Positions 1 through 9,336 of a stretch of DNA of 64,000 nucleotides are shown here, piece after piece. Origin of the DNA: Vibrio alfacsensis (GTDB taxonomy: Bacteria > Pseudomonadota > Gammaproteobacteria > Enterobacterales > Vibrionaceae); the NCBI RefSeq assembly GCF_003544875.1, contig NZ_CP032095.1, forward strand, positions 112,381-176,380, given 5' to 3'. Position numbers and translations under genes: made by a program. Positions within the stretch are counted from its first letter, which is position 1. Each line of letters begins with the position of its first letter. Below the pieces are notes generated by a model, which saw nothing but the letters and a program-made list of their open reading frames with translations, had not been told where the DNA came from and searched no databases.

Positions 1-1
1 C

Positions 2-586
2 GAGATTGCATCTCTTGAAGTTCGTGTCGAAAAACATCAACAGAAAATTTCAGACATTAAAAGTAAGCTAGATCTTGTGCCTGATGTAGAGGCCATGCTG
101 ACATCGTTGACAAGGAACTACGATATTACGAAAGGAAAGTATGAAGATCTCCTTTCACGTGGCGAAAGCGCTTCAATTTCACACAGCGTAGGTTCCGCTT
201 CTGAAGACATTAAGTTTAAGATCATAGAGCCGCCATCTATTCCTACCTCACCGTCTGGTCCAAACCGATTAGTACTTTTAATCATGGTACTCATCGCTGG
301 TATTGGTTCAGGTTTAGGGGTGTCATTTTTAACAAGTCAAATCAGCCCGGTCGTGTCATCCACTCACCAATTGTATCGATTAACAGGCGTGCCAGTATTC
401 GGAGTTGTATCGGCAACGGAAACATCCGGTTTGCTCGGTCAACAAAGACGAAGACTGTTTTTGTTCATTCTAATGTCTATGCTGTTACTCGTCGGGTTGG
501 CATTTTCAATAACGGTAAATCTCGTGCCATCGGTATACGAGACCCTACAACAGGACTACATTCGTTTATTAAATAATTACTCATAA
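2..586 (+). CDS. XrtA-system polysaccharide chain-length determinant (Wzz family), 5' truncated
   Basis: The frame is open from base 2, so the window begins inside the gene. The visible part starts with a charged, coiled-coil-like stretch and continues with VPDVEAMLTSLTRNYDITK, a form typical of the PEP-CTERM/XrtA chain-length protein. A Pro-rich segment (PPSIPTSPSGP) leads into a transmembrane helix near residue 80 of the visible part, as in Wzz proteins. A second hydrophobic helix lies near the C-terminus. Such inner-membrane proteins set polymer length and pair with a separate tyrosine kinase, which is the next gene 16 bp downstream. The N-terminal transmembrane helix and start lie outside the window. 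The family call is firm; the polymer is unknown. Confidence 0.85.
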   Translation, partial: EIASLEVRVEKHQQKISDIKSKLDLVPDVEAMLTSLTRNYDITKGKYEDLLSRGESASISHSVGSASEDIKFKIIEPPSIPTSPSGPNRLVLLIMVLIAGIGSGLGVSFLTSQISPVVSSTHQLYRLTGVPVFGVVSATETSGLLGQQRRRLFLFILMSMLLLVGLAFSITVNLVPSVYETLQQDYIRLLNNYS

Positions 587-602
587 TGGAATAAGGGTAA
601 AT

Positions 603-1418
603 ATGCAAAATTCAAAATCAGACGAGGGCTCATCGTTGGCATTCGAAGAGTTTCCTGAGCATGTTGAAACAAGCCAATCAAAAACGAAAGAGACAATTTT
701 GATTGATGAAGAGCATTTGCAAAGCCAAGGAATGGTTTGCGTGCGGAATAATGGTCGAAAGTATCGTGTTAATGATGAGTTCCGTGCGATAAAACACAAG
801 TTAGTAAATAACGCCTTTGGAACTGGAGCGGTTAGCCATAAAAATGGCAATCTCATCATGGTATCAAGTGCTACAGCAAATGAGGGTAAAACATTTTGCT
901 CTGTAAACTTGGCACTCATGCTTTCTCTAGAAAAAAATAAATCCGTGTTACTCGTTGATGCAGACGTGTTGAACCCAAGTGTGAATAAAACACTCAAGGT
1001 GGATAATCGACCTGGATTAATTGATTACCTCACAGGCGATGTATCTAATGTTGAGAGCATCATATATAACACATCCATCCCAAACCTTCGGCTAATGCCA
1101 TCTGGCGAGTCTCACCATTTAAGCTATGAATTGCTTGCTAGTGACAAAATGTTGGACTTCGCACAAGAGTTGGCGAATAGGTATAGCGACCGTATTGTTT
1201 TATTTGATTGCCCGCCGCTACTCGGCGTGATTGAAACCATTTCATTGTCCAAACTGGTTGGCCAAGTTGTCGTCGTAGTTGAACACAATAAGACAAAAAT
1301 GTCCTCGATAAAAGAAGCAGTATCGCAACTAGATAGCCGATTGGCTATTGGATTTGTTGTTAACAAGTCCGTTGATACTAAGTTGAGTCAATACGGTTAT
1401 GGGTATGGCTATGGCTAA
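603..1418 (+). CDS. XrtA-associated tyrosine autokinase (BY-kinase)
   Basis: A cytoplasmic P-loop kinase of 271 residues. The Walker A motif is ATANEGKT (about residues 90-97), Walker A' is VLLVDAD (about 115-121) and Walker B is IVLFDCPP (about 198-205). The C-terminus is a tyrosine cluster, YGYGYGYG, the expected autophosphorylation tail. BY-kinases of this type work with a separate Wzz-like membrane partner, here the preceding gene, to control polymerisation and export. An AAGGG ribosome site precedes the ATG. The last 20 bases overlap the start region of the next gene. The tail is encoded by repeated TATGGx hexamers that also contain ATG codons in the next frame. Confidence 0.9.
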   Translation: MQNSKSDEGSSLAFEEFPEHVETSQSKTKETILIDEEHLQSQGMVCVRNNGRKYRVNDEFRAIKHKLVNNAFGTGAVSHKNGNLIMVSSATANEGKTFCSVNLALMLSLEKNKSVLLVDADVLNPSVNKTLKVDNRPGLIDYLTGDVSNVESIIYNTSIPNLRLMPSGESHHLSYELLASDKMLDFAQELANRYSDRIVLFDCPPLLGVIETISLSKLVGQVVVVVEHNKTKMSSIKEAVSQLDSRLAIGFVVNKSVDTKLSQYGYGYGYG

Positions 1419-2841
1419 AACGTCAAACAGTAACTCTGCGTGTCTTTTTTTGCTTATATCAGGTTTGGCAGTAAGTGGGGCAACAGCTTCAGAAGTTGAT
1501 TTAACGGCGACAGCCTCAAGTGATTTAACTTACTCAGACAACATTGATTTAACCTCTCAAGGTGAGCGTAGCGGTGTCGTTTCTATATGGTCGTTAGGCG
1601 CTGCCGCCGTGGTTAATGGTAACGATGGCGATTTATCTTTTAACTATGACGCTTATCAAACACTCCATTCTGTAGATTCGAGTCGTAATGAGTTGTTCAA
1701 CGAACTTGCGCTGTTCGCAAATAAAGCTTTGTATAGAGACAACATTAATTTCAGTGCCGATGCTTCTATTACCAATATTGCTCAATCGATAGAAGATAAC
1801 GCGAACGCAGACATTATCTCGGGTGATACGATAGAAACCCGGTCGCTGAATGCTCAACTGTCTTACCAAAGCAACCCAAGGGGGTGGATAGACTTTTATG
1901 CCTCTGTCGACGGAGGGGTAACCTCGAATGAAGATGCCATCGGAGACAACAACCGATTCGGGACGGATATCACCTTACAAAATGGGACAAAGGCGAAAAA
2001 TTGGTTTTGGCTAACTGATTACTCATATAACCGGAGTGTGGCAAGAGACAGCGATGAACAAAATTACGATTACACAATAGAGCAAGAAGTTGGATTACAA
2101 CCCATGAAGCGTGTGAGTCCCTTGATTCGAGTTTATTATGAGGGTTACACAGATGATGGTGGAAGCACCGTGGAGTCGGGCAGTTGGGGGCCAGCAATGA
2201 GGTACTACTGGCATAAACGATCGTATTTTGAAGTTGGCTACGATTTTTCGTTCCATGACAGAGATTTTTGGCGTGGTTCGTTTGTGTTCAACCCAAATTC
2301 TCGAACACTAGTTGAATTTGACTACACGCGCAGATTTTTTGGTGATGCTTACGATTTTTCGTTGAGTCATCAAAGCAAAAGAATGACGAATTCCATTACT
2401 TATACAGAAGAAGTCAGAAACTTTGAACGACGTTTTTTAGTTGATGGTCAGGATATTGCGGAATATGAACTGGTAAAAGAGTTAAGCATTAACTCCATAT
2501 TGTCGTTAAGACGGACGTCTTTCTCGTTCGAAGTTAGAGCCATGGATAGGCACTCTTTGTCTGAAGTGAGTGAAATTGGCGACAGTAAATTGTACGGTGC
2601 TGCGCTTACCGCAACGCATCGCTTATCAAAAAACACATCATTATCTGGCAGCTTCAACTATGATAAAAATATTTTCGAATCACCGAATGAACGCGATCGT
2701 AATGACTATTATCGCTTATACGATATTTCGTTAACCAACCAGTTTTCTCAAAGCTTATCTTGGGACTTATCGTTTAATCATGCTAATAGCTCCCAATACA
2801 AAGAAAACCGAGCCAGCTTCGTGTTAGACATGGTCTACTAA
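1399..2841 (+). CDS. PEP-CTERM-system outer-membrane beta-barrel protein (TIGR03016-like)
   Basis: A secreted protein of about 480 residues. A short signal peptide ends near ATASEVD, followed by many alternating aromatic and polar strands (for example YYWHKRSYFEVGYDFSFHD) and a final aromatic residue in LDMVY, as in outer-membrane barrels. Size and position after the chain-length and kinase genes match the XrtA-associated outer-membrane family. It is probably an export channel or surface component, though the function is not established for the family. Three in-frame ATGs (1399, 1405, 1411) lie inside the end of the kinase gene; none has a clear ribosome site and translational coupling is likely. 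The signal peptide fits best with the third. Confidence 0.8.
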   Translation: MGMAMAKTSNSNSACLFLLISGLAVSGATASEVDLTATASSDLTYSDNIDLTSQGERSGVVSIWSLGAAAVVNGNDGDLSFNYDAYQTLHSVDSSRNELFNELALFANKALYRDNINFSADASITNIAQSIEDNANADIISGDTIETRSLNAQLSYQSNPRGWIDFYASVDGGVTSNEDAIGDNNRFGTDITLQNGTKAKNWFWLTDYSYNRSVARDSDEQNYDYTIEQEVGLQPMKRVSPLIRVYYEGYTDDGGSTVESGSWGPAMRYYWHKRSYFEVGYDFSFHDRDFWRGSFVFNPNSRTLVEFDYTRRFFGDAYDFSLSHQSKRMTNSITYTEEVRNFERRFLVDGQDIAEYELVKELSINSILSLRRTSFSFEVRAMDRHSLSEVSEIGDSKLYGAALTATHRLSKNTSLSGSFNYDKNIFESPNERDRNDYYRLYDISLTNQFSQSLSWDLSFNHANSSQYKENRASFVLDMVY

Positions 2842-2896
2842 ACATGAGAGCTATGCAGTTGCAGAGATAAAAACTGATACATGAAATGGAAAGCTT

Positions 2897-4227
2897 GTGC
2901 ACAATGACAAAAATTCATTAAAAAGGGCGGTTGTATTTCTCTTAACCCTGTTCAGTTTTTCTGTATTGGTGATTATCGTATTGTTTTTCTTAATAGTATC
3001 TGACCACGCTCAAATTAACGATTCTTACGCAACGCCAGAGGATGTGAAAGTTGCCGTCAGTTCATATGGAGATGTGAGCTCGGAATTATTTTCAGAAAGT
3101 ACTCAATTTAATGTCCGTTTGACAGAAAGTGAGTTACGTTCCATTTTCAAAACGGCATCAAAAGCGGCACCTTGGCTCAATGTAGATTTTAGTATGGCTC
3201 AAGGTGGGATGTTGGTAAAGGGACTTTGGACTTAAGTCATTTTCTTAGATCGAGTTATATAAATATCTCATGTTTACTTATCCCTGACCGACATAATTCT
3301 ATCGATAGTTGCCATATCGGCAATCTATATGTGCCTGGCAATTTTGCAAAATGGTTCGCCAATAATGTAATAAAGGTGTTTTTCGACGCTTCAATCAGTG
3401 ACGTATTTTTGCAAAGTTTAAATAATCTTACTATTGAATCTGGAGTCGTATCAACGCAAGCCACTAAAGATGGACATTTTAAACAACACAGTAAAGACGG
3501 TCTCAAGGCTATTGTTTCAACGGTCAAGTCTTTCAAGAACAATACCAGTTACCAACTAGACTACGTTATCGTCAGTACCTACATTGACTACATTCTCGAT
3601 GATGTCGATGTAAAAAAACACGTTAATATCTCACTGTCGAGCATCTTCAATGCTGCATTTCGGTTAGCGAAAAAGAGAAGTTCGCAGAGTGACCCAATAA
3701 AAGAAAATGAATACGCCATTTGGTCTGCGGCTATAGCGTTTGCCAATGTTCGCTTTGCTGAACTTGTAAAAATCGACCCTGAATATTTAAAGTCGCAAAT
3801 GAAGCGAGCATCATCAATAAATGTCGTTCTTGGTGATAGAAAGGATTTGGCCTTGCATTTTTTGTACTCCGCGATTTTGGAGCGTGTGGGCAACGAGACT
3901 TTTTCTAACAACATAGGCGAAATAAAAGAACTCTTCGATGCAAATCATGGCGGTTCAGGCTTCGATACATCCGACTTGGCTGCTGACATATCAGGGGCGA
4001 GGTTTTCCCATTTTGTATTAAGTAACCAAAGTAATGCGATACGATCACAGGACGTTCTGACACAGCAAGAAACCGAAGATAACTTTTTCCCATTTATCTA
4101 TTCAAGCTATCAGGCAGTTGATTTAAAAAGCATTGAGAACAGCGCGAATTTAACGAACGATGGCCCTCACATGAAAGTGGTTAATGATATAAAAAACACC
4201 GTTTTCAATTTACCTCTCTATCGATAA
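2897..4227 (+). CDS. membrane-anchored hypothetical protein of the EPS locus, frame interrupted
   Basis: This is read as one gene of about 440 residues with a GTG start after GGAAAG. It has one N-terminal transmembrane helix (about residues 11-33) and a long extracytoplasmic domain. A one-base loss near 3217-3222 (AAAGGG) stops the first frame at 3235. Adding a base there continues VKGTLDLSHFLRSSY into the second frame, which runs to 4227. I do not recognise a family. The part around ESELRSIF and LYVPGNFAKWF vaguely resembles membrane-anchored lipid- or envelope-binding domains, but that is weak. It follows the outer-membrane barrel gene on the same strand, which suggests a role in export or assembly. 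Confidence 0.55.
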
Positions 4228-4269
4228 CCATTGCAGATTTCAAAGTTAAACAGTCCAGAATCTGTCTCT

Positions 4270-4881
4270 TTACTTGAAGTTATGTTGGTATACAGAACGC
4301 CATTTTCTGTATCGCCGACTTTTTTCTGATTTTAGGCAATCAATAAGAAGCCAAATACACACGGTTGTAACTGTAATAAATTTGAACCAAGTAAAGTAGA
4401 TAGAATCAAAAAAAACGCGCCATTCGATATAGCGATCGTTGTGTGGTTTTGAGGGTATATTCGTTTTGGTTCCTGTGTAATAGATAGGCTTGTCATAGAT
4501 AAAATTGTCTACTTGTACTTTCCAGTTGATTAGTGCGTCCGGCAATATTTCGTAGTTCGTAACGAGATCTTGAGCTACTTCGACCCAGGGGTGATTATCA
4601 AAGAACTCATTTTCGGCATCTAGCGAGTCGCGACTCGCAACATCTTGAACAAAATACGATTCCAAATTATCAGAACCGGAAAAAGCTGTAACTTGTGACG
4701 CTCTAGTGCTGCTTGAATGGGTAGAGTCTTTTAGCAAAGTGTAGGAATCAGGCTCAGTGAATATTAGATCGAGTTGATGATTAGGCGAGGGATATTCTAA
4801 AAAAATTGGCGTTGCGTATGACGCAGAATGTACGCCAACAAGAAAAGAAAATAGGACTAGAACTGGCCATGGTTTGCGCAC
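4270..4881 (-). CDS. hypothetical exported protein with C-terminal membrane helix
   Basis: A small protein of about 203 residues. The chosen start is a GTG preceded by AAAGGA six bases upstream; an upstream in-frame GTG at 4899 is less good. It has a signal peptide ending near ASYATP, a polar middle, then a hydrophobic helix near residues 165-183 (TWFKFITVTTVCIWLL) and a very basic tail (KSEKSRRYRKWRS). The order of signal peptide, stalk, helix and basic tail resembles an exosortase substrate, but there is no PEP motif. It ends 43 bp from the convergent preceding gene. No family is recognised. Confidence 0.5.
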   Translation of the reverse strand: MRKPWPVLVLFSFLVGVHSASYATPIFLEYPSPNHQLDLIFTEPDSYTLLKDSTHSSSTRASQVTAFSGSDNLESYFVQDVASRDSLDAENEFFDNHPWVEVAQDLVTNYEILPDALINWKVQVDNFIYDKPIYYTGTKTNIPSKPHNDRYIEWRVFFDSIYFTWFKFITVTTVCIWLLIDCLKSEKSRRYRKWRSVYQHNFK

Positions 4882-5046
4882 TGAGTTTCCTTTGATCACA
4901 TGTATCTAGCTATAGGAAGCAATTTCCAAGCCATTATTTTCGATGTAAAAAAAGCGTTAAACTACAGTAATATATATTCAATGATTTTTGATTAGGTCTT
5001 TTTATACAACAAGTATGCAAGTATGTAAAAATTCCTGACAGTGATT

Positions 5047-6503
5047 TTATCGAGAATTGACGTTTCCATAGTTTGTTTTTTCGTTCGTAGGCAGTACATC
5101 CTGACGATAAACACTGTAACCCGCATTTTGAAACACAAGATTATCATGGTCTATTTCATCATCGCTTATTATTAGGATATTCATGATATCTGGTTCTTCA
5201 CAGCGCTTAGTGTTACCAGAGGAAATAACCCATTGAGCAGAATCTGTATAGTTAAGGTGAGGGGAGAGCTTTAACGCCGCGCTTACAAATGCGGGGGAAC
5301 GTTGGGCAATGCTCACCCATCGGTCAGAAAGAGGCGGTTGAACGTCAATAGGATTACCCCAAATAGGGGTATTAAGGTAACGTTGCAATGACCAAAAAGT
5401 ATGCAGCGTATTTTTCGATATTATACAGATTTTCACTCCGTCACTTTCATTCTGAATCACGTCAACTAACTCTTTAAACGAAGAGCGTTTCTCCACAAAG
5501 CTTGTGTTGGACAAAGAGATTCCAATTAAGATGCATGGAATCAATAATTTTGCGGGCCTAGGGATTTTTAGACGATTGATCGATATCGCTAATGCAATAC
5601 CAATCATAGGCAATGCAAAGATAAAGTTTCTCGGAAGCCAAAGAGGTTTAAGTGTGTACGATATAACCGAATAAAAATGATGGGCAAAACGATATAGCAA
5701 ACAACAATGGGGCGCACCACTTTTGTAATAAAATAAGTAAGAACAAAAGTATCGCCAATATCAAAAGTGTTGGTCGCCAAGAAAAACAAACGAATAAATA
5801 CGTTTATAATATTTGAAATAGATGGCTCTACTGCATGCCCGACCGATTTAAGCATGGAATTCAATATGGCGGGCAGTGACAGCAGTGCGAGTATGGCATG
5901 AAGAATCACCCAGATTTTGACTCTACTTTGATCTTTAAGTAAGAAGTGGAAACCATAACAAAAGTGGAAAAAAACGAACAGAATACCAATGGCATGAGAG
6001 TAGGACAAAATAAACCCGAGTATGAAAACGGACAGCAAGTACTTCTGTTCAGCGGTTTCTCTGTACTTCTCTATAGAGTAGAAAATGCATATCGATAGCA
6101 CTGATATAAATGAATACATTCGAATTCTGGTGCTGAACTCGAACAAAAGGGGTGAGAAAAAAATAATCGCCGTGACAAGTAGCGCTGCCAGCAAGTTTTC
6201 CCTACGCCAAACATAGTTAAAACCTATTACTGTCACTAATGCATGAAGAAACGACGAGCTCATGCGAAGCCATAGGTCTGATTTCCCGGCAATCGCCCAA
6301 ATGTCTAGAAATGAATAGTAGAGTGGGGGGTGAAGATCCCACCTAACAGTAAAAATAACCACTTCTATAGGGCTTCCAAGAATGGCGGTGGCTCCCCATA
6401 TATCATCTCCCGTTATGGGCCTACCTACAAATGTAACAAGGTAAAAAGTCGATAACAGAAACAGGACAATAAACAGGATTAACGAAGTGGAAGCTCTAGT
6501 CAT
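5047..6503 (-). CDS. GT-C glycosyltransferase, ArnT/PMT_2-like, frame interrupted
   Basis: A polytopic membrane protein of about 485 residues once a break between about 5640 and 5700 is repaired. Near the N-terminus it has the acidic loop TGDDIW and HPPLYYSFLDIW, which are characteristic of dolichyl- or undecaprenyl-phosphate-sugar-dependent GT-C enzymes. Many hydrophobic helices follow, then a soluble C-terminal part. The two halves overlap in different frames and join at WLPRNFIFALPM. Enzymes of this family take a lipid-linked sugar on the outer face of the inner membrane and attach it to a glycan or protein. It lies 11 bp after an EamA-type transporter and a UbiA-family gene, which together look like a lipid-sugar module. 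Confidence 0.65.
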
Positions 6504-6514
6504 TGCTGTTCATT

Positions 6515-6883
6515 CTATTTAGAAATTAAGAAAACGCCGATAAGTATCAGCAGCGTGCCAGTTGCCTTGTGTATGGTAAGCGGTTCGTTTAAAAACCAAT
6601 AAGCGAATAGCATGGTTCCGATAAATCCAAGCCCAACGAACGGGTAGGCTTTACTCACATCTACTTTAGCTAATACACCCAACCAAATTGCTGCGCTCGA
6701 TACATACGAAAAAAGTCCACTGAGCACAAAGATATTAGTCAGTATGGAAGTGACACCACTTACAATCCCGGAGCTGAACGATGCTTGAACTGCAGGGTTA
6801 GACATGCCGTGTTTCAATAAAATTTGAGCGAGTACAGAGAAAGACACACTAACTAAAATAAGTCCTATTGATACGATATTCAT
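6515..6883 (-). CDS. EamA/SMR-type small membrane transporter, ArnE/ArnF-like
   Basis: A protein of 122 residues with four hydrophobic helices and the motif KVDVSKAYPFVGLGF, typical of small EamA-type transporters. ArnE/ArnF-like members flip undecaprenyl-phosphate sugars across the inner membrane. The start overlaps the stop of the HAD-UbiA gene by ATGA, so the two are translationally coupled, and a GT-C enzyme follows. The context supports a lipid-sugar flippase; a general exporter is the alternative. Confidence 0.7.
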   Translation of the reverse strand: MNIVSIGLILVSVSFSVLAQILLKHGMSNPAVQASFSSGIVSGVTSILTNIFVLSGLFSYVSSAAIWLGVLAKVDVSKAYPFVGLGFIGTMLFAYWFLNEPLTIHKATGTLLILIGVFLISK

Positions 6884-8304
6884 GATATTTGTGCCATTAT
6901 AGCTACAAGTCCACAGAAGCTAATTGTAATCAAGCTCCCTCGGTCTCTTAATGAAAAGATAATAGGATCATGATGCATTTCTCCTCTATGGGTCTTAATC
7001 CACATTCGCATTAACCAATAACATAGTGCTGGCACGATCAACCAAAGAATGTCGGGCTGTTGGTATTGATTGGTTAGCACGTTATTGTTGATGTAAAAGC
7101 AGAACATCAAAACAGATAGCAAAGCGGACGATGCACCGAAGCTGTTCAATACTGCGTAATCCTCAACGGTATAATCTCGTCCTTTGGCTCTTGTTTTACC
7201 GTCAGTCTCCATCGTTTGGATTTCAGAGCAACGTTTAACTAATGCCAAACTCAAGAAAATAAAAATCGAAAAAGCAAGCAACCAGAATGAGGCGACAACA
7301 CCGATAGCCGCAGCTCCAGCGAGAATTCGAATCGTGTAGAGGAGTGCCAAAGTAACCACATCCATAGCCACATACTGCTTAACTTTAAATGAGTACAACA
7401 CCGTCAATAGTAAATAAGACAAGAGTACTAAAGTGAAATTTGCTCCAATAAACAAAGAGATGCCTAAGGCAATAGACAGCAATATAAAGCCCATCACTAC
7501 CCCATCTTTAATGGTGATGCTGCCTGCGGCTAAAGGCCGATATTTTTTCTTACTGTGTGCTCTATCAGATTCAATGTCGAGCAAGTCATTAAGTATATAT
7601 GTCGCTGATGCTAAAAAACTGAACGCAATAAAAGCACACAACGCATAAATGACGGTGGTGACGTTCCAAAGCCCTCCAGATACGATGAGCGGAACGAATA
7701 CGAGTAAGTTTTTTAACCATTGATGAGCCCGTATCTGTTTTAACCAAATTCTCCAATTTGGCTTCTCTGTATCAAACACTTTATCAATATTAAAGTTCTG
7801 TGCTTTCTTCATTGCTTGATAGGTCGGATTAACTAAAACACTTTGCTCTGCATGAGAGAAGATCTCGAAGTCAATAGAGTCGTTGCCAGCATAAATGAAT
7901 TTTTTACTAATTCGTTCGATCTTCTCTAACTTTGCTCTACCTTTGAGATTGGTATTTTCATTACTGTATATACAATCATCAAATATGGCGTGTTGATTAA
8001 CGACGGCTTTCGCATACTTTTCGTTCGATGCGGTCGCCAAATATATTTTTCGGCCACGCTTTTTTTCATCGGCCATGTATGACGCTAATTGCTGGTTTAA
8101 TGGCAAACGGCTCATATCTAAATCGGCTCTCAATGACAGTTGGTACTTTAGATGAGATTTGCCTTTTAATAGCCAAGGAATACAGTAAAAGATGATCAGG
8201 GGGTTTTGTTTTAATGCGGCAAAAAAACTTTCGAATAATAGGTCGGTTTTAGTATATGTACCATCCAGATCCACAAACATTGGATAGTATTCGTTGTTTT
8301 CCAT
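6880..8304 (-). CDS. HAD phosphatase-UbiA prenyltransferase fusion (DPPR-synthase-like)
   Basis: A two-domain protein of 474 residues. The N-terminal HAD domain (about 1-185) has DLDGT near residue 12, LATAS near 115 and AGNDSIDFE near 165. The C-terminal UbiA domain has eight or nine helices and the prenyl-diphosphate motif NDLLDIESDRAHSKK followed by RPLA, as in decaprenyl-phosphate phosphoribosyltransferase. Known proteins of this type transfer a sugar phosphate to a polyprenyl phosphate and remove the phosphate to give a lipid-linked sugar. It is coupled to the EamA transporter. The oxidase and reductase that make arabinose from ribose in mycobacteria are not nearby, so the sugar could be ribose or another. 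Confidence 0.8.
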   Translation of the reverse strand: MENNEYYPMFVDLDGTYTKTDLLFESFFAALKQNPLIIFYCIPWLLKGKSHLKYQLSLRADLDMSRLPLNQQLASYMADEKKRGRKIYLATASNEKYAKAVVNQHAIFDDCIYSNENTNLKGRAKLEKIERISKKFIYAGNDSIDFEIFSHAEQSVLVNPTYQAMKKAQNFNIDKVFDTEKPNWRIWLKQIRAHQWLKNLLVFVPLIVSGGLWNVTTVIYALCAFIAFSFLASATYILNDLLDIESDRAHSKKKYRPLAAGSITIKDGVVMGFILLSIALGISLFIGANFTLVLLSYLLLTVLYSFKVKQYVAMDVVTLALLYTIRILAGAAAIGVVASFWLLAFSIFIFLSLALVKRCSEIQTMETDGKTRAKGRDYTVEDYAVLNSFGASSALLSVLMFCFYINNNVLTNQYQQPDILWLIVPALCYWLMRMWIKTHRGEMHHDPIIFSLRDRGSLITISFCGLVAIMAQIS

Positions 8305-8385
8305 AACGTACCTTTTTATGTGTTCATTCTATTTGTGGTCACTAATTTTATTACGTCCATGTGATCAAATTCTTTTAATCCAAAG

Positions 8386-9336
8386 TTATCTCAAACTCTG
8401 AATCGTGTGTTGAATGGCTTGGGTATAGAGGTCGTTGGAAAAACGCGTCGGGCCAATAAAATGAATCAGTGATACTTTCCCTAAATAGGCGTTCAAACCC
8501 GATTGCTTAGTTTCGTAACTTGGAAAGCCATGATTATGGTATTTTGGCCACTTTAGTATCTGGCTGTGTTCACATAGAGACTGCATTACATTACTAGAGA
8601 ATTGCTCAGTCCCCCATTCTGACCAAGTCGCTTTCCCTAATTGTTTCTCCATAATTTCGGAAACTTCAGGCAGCAAAGTCTGTAAATGCGATCCTTTAGG
8701 AAATCCGGTAAATGCCGCACATCCACGCAGATAATGCGTAATATTAAGAACTTTAAGTGCAGAGAGGTTACTTTCTGCCTTTGCTTGTACATGGCTGTTT
8801 TTCCAGCTTTCTGCCAACTTTGACATGTAGTCAATAGGGACAGGATCTGGAAACATCGGCCCCCCAATAGTAAAACCGCGGTTGTCGTCCACTTGTCGAC
8901 GAATTTCAGGTACCGCACCAATAGTGACAGTGTCACTATCTAGCTGTATTACATAGTAGTCTTCTGTTCGCTTAAGTAAATAGCAGAGTCTTTCCCAGCA
9001 CCCCCCTTTTGGGCAACTGAGTCTGTCGATATCTTCGATATTGACAATGATGACATTTTTTATGTGAGACGTAAGTAAGCTAAGGTCACTATCAGTTAAG
9101 CTTCCATCATTAATCAGTTCGATTTTGCAGTCCCCGAATTTTTGTATGAAAGACTTAATTGCGACTAGTGACATTTTTACCGCAGCATGATGTACCTGAG
9201 AAACCAACAGAACATCGGAGTGATCCACGCTACTTATAGGAGGCGTATCAATGACATTAGCTAACGCTTTATTGAACTTAATAAGGTTACGTTTTTTTAC
9301 TAGGCGGCTAAGAAATTCTTTCACGGTGCTTTCCAT
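8386..9336 (-). CDS. putative GT-A glycosyltransferase
   Basis: A soluble protein of 316 residues. The segment YYVIQLDSDTVT (about residues 124-135) carries a DxD-type metal and sugar-nucleotide motif, preceded by a Rossmann-like region. The C-terminal part contains WSEWGTEQFSSN, as in glycosyltransferases that check an acceptor. No closer family is recognised. The start overlaps the end of the heptose-1-phosphate guanylyltransferase gene by 16 bases, so it may use the GDP-heptose made by the three upstream genes. Confidence 0.6.
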   Translation of the reverse strand: MESTVKEFLSRLVKKRNLIKFNKALANVIDTPPISSVDHSDVLLVSQVHHAAVKMSLVAIKSFIQKFGDCKIELINDGSLTDSDLSLLTSHIKNVIIVNIEDIDRLSCPKGGCWERLCYLLKRTEDYYVIQLDSDTVTIGAVPEIRRQVDDNRGFTIGGPMFPDPVPIDYMSKLAESWKNSHVQAKAESNLSALKVLNITHYLRGCAAFTGFPKGSHLQTLLPEVSEIMEKQLGKATWSEWGTEQFSSNVMQSLCEHSQILKWPKYHNHGFPSYETKQSGLNAYLGKVSLIHFIGPTRFSNDLYTQAIQHTIQSLR

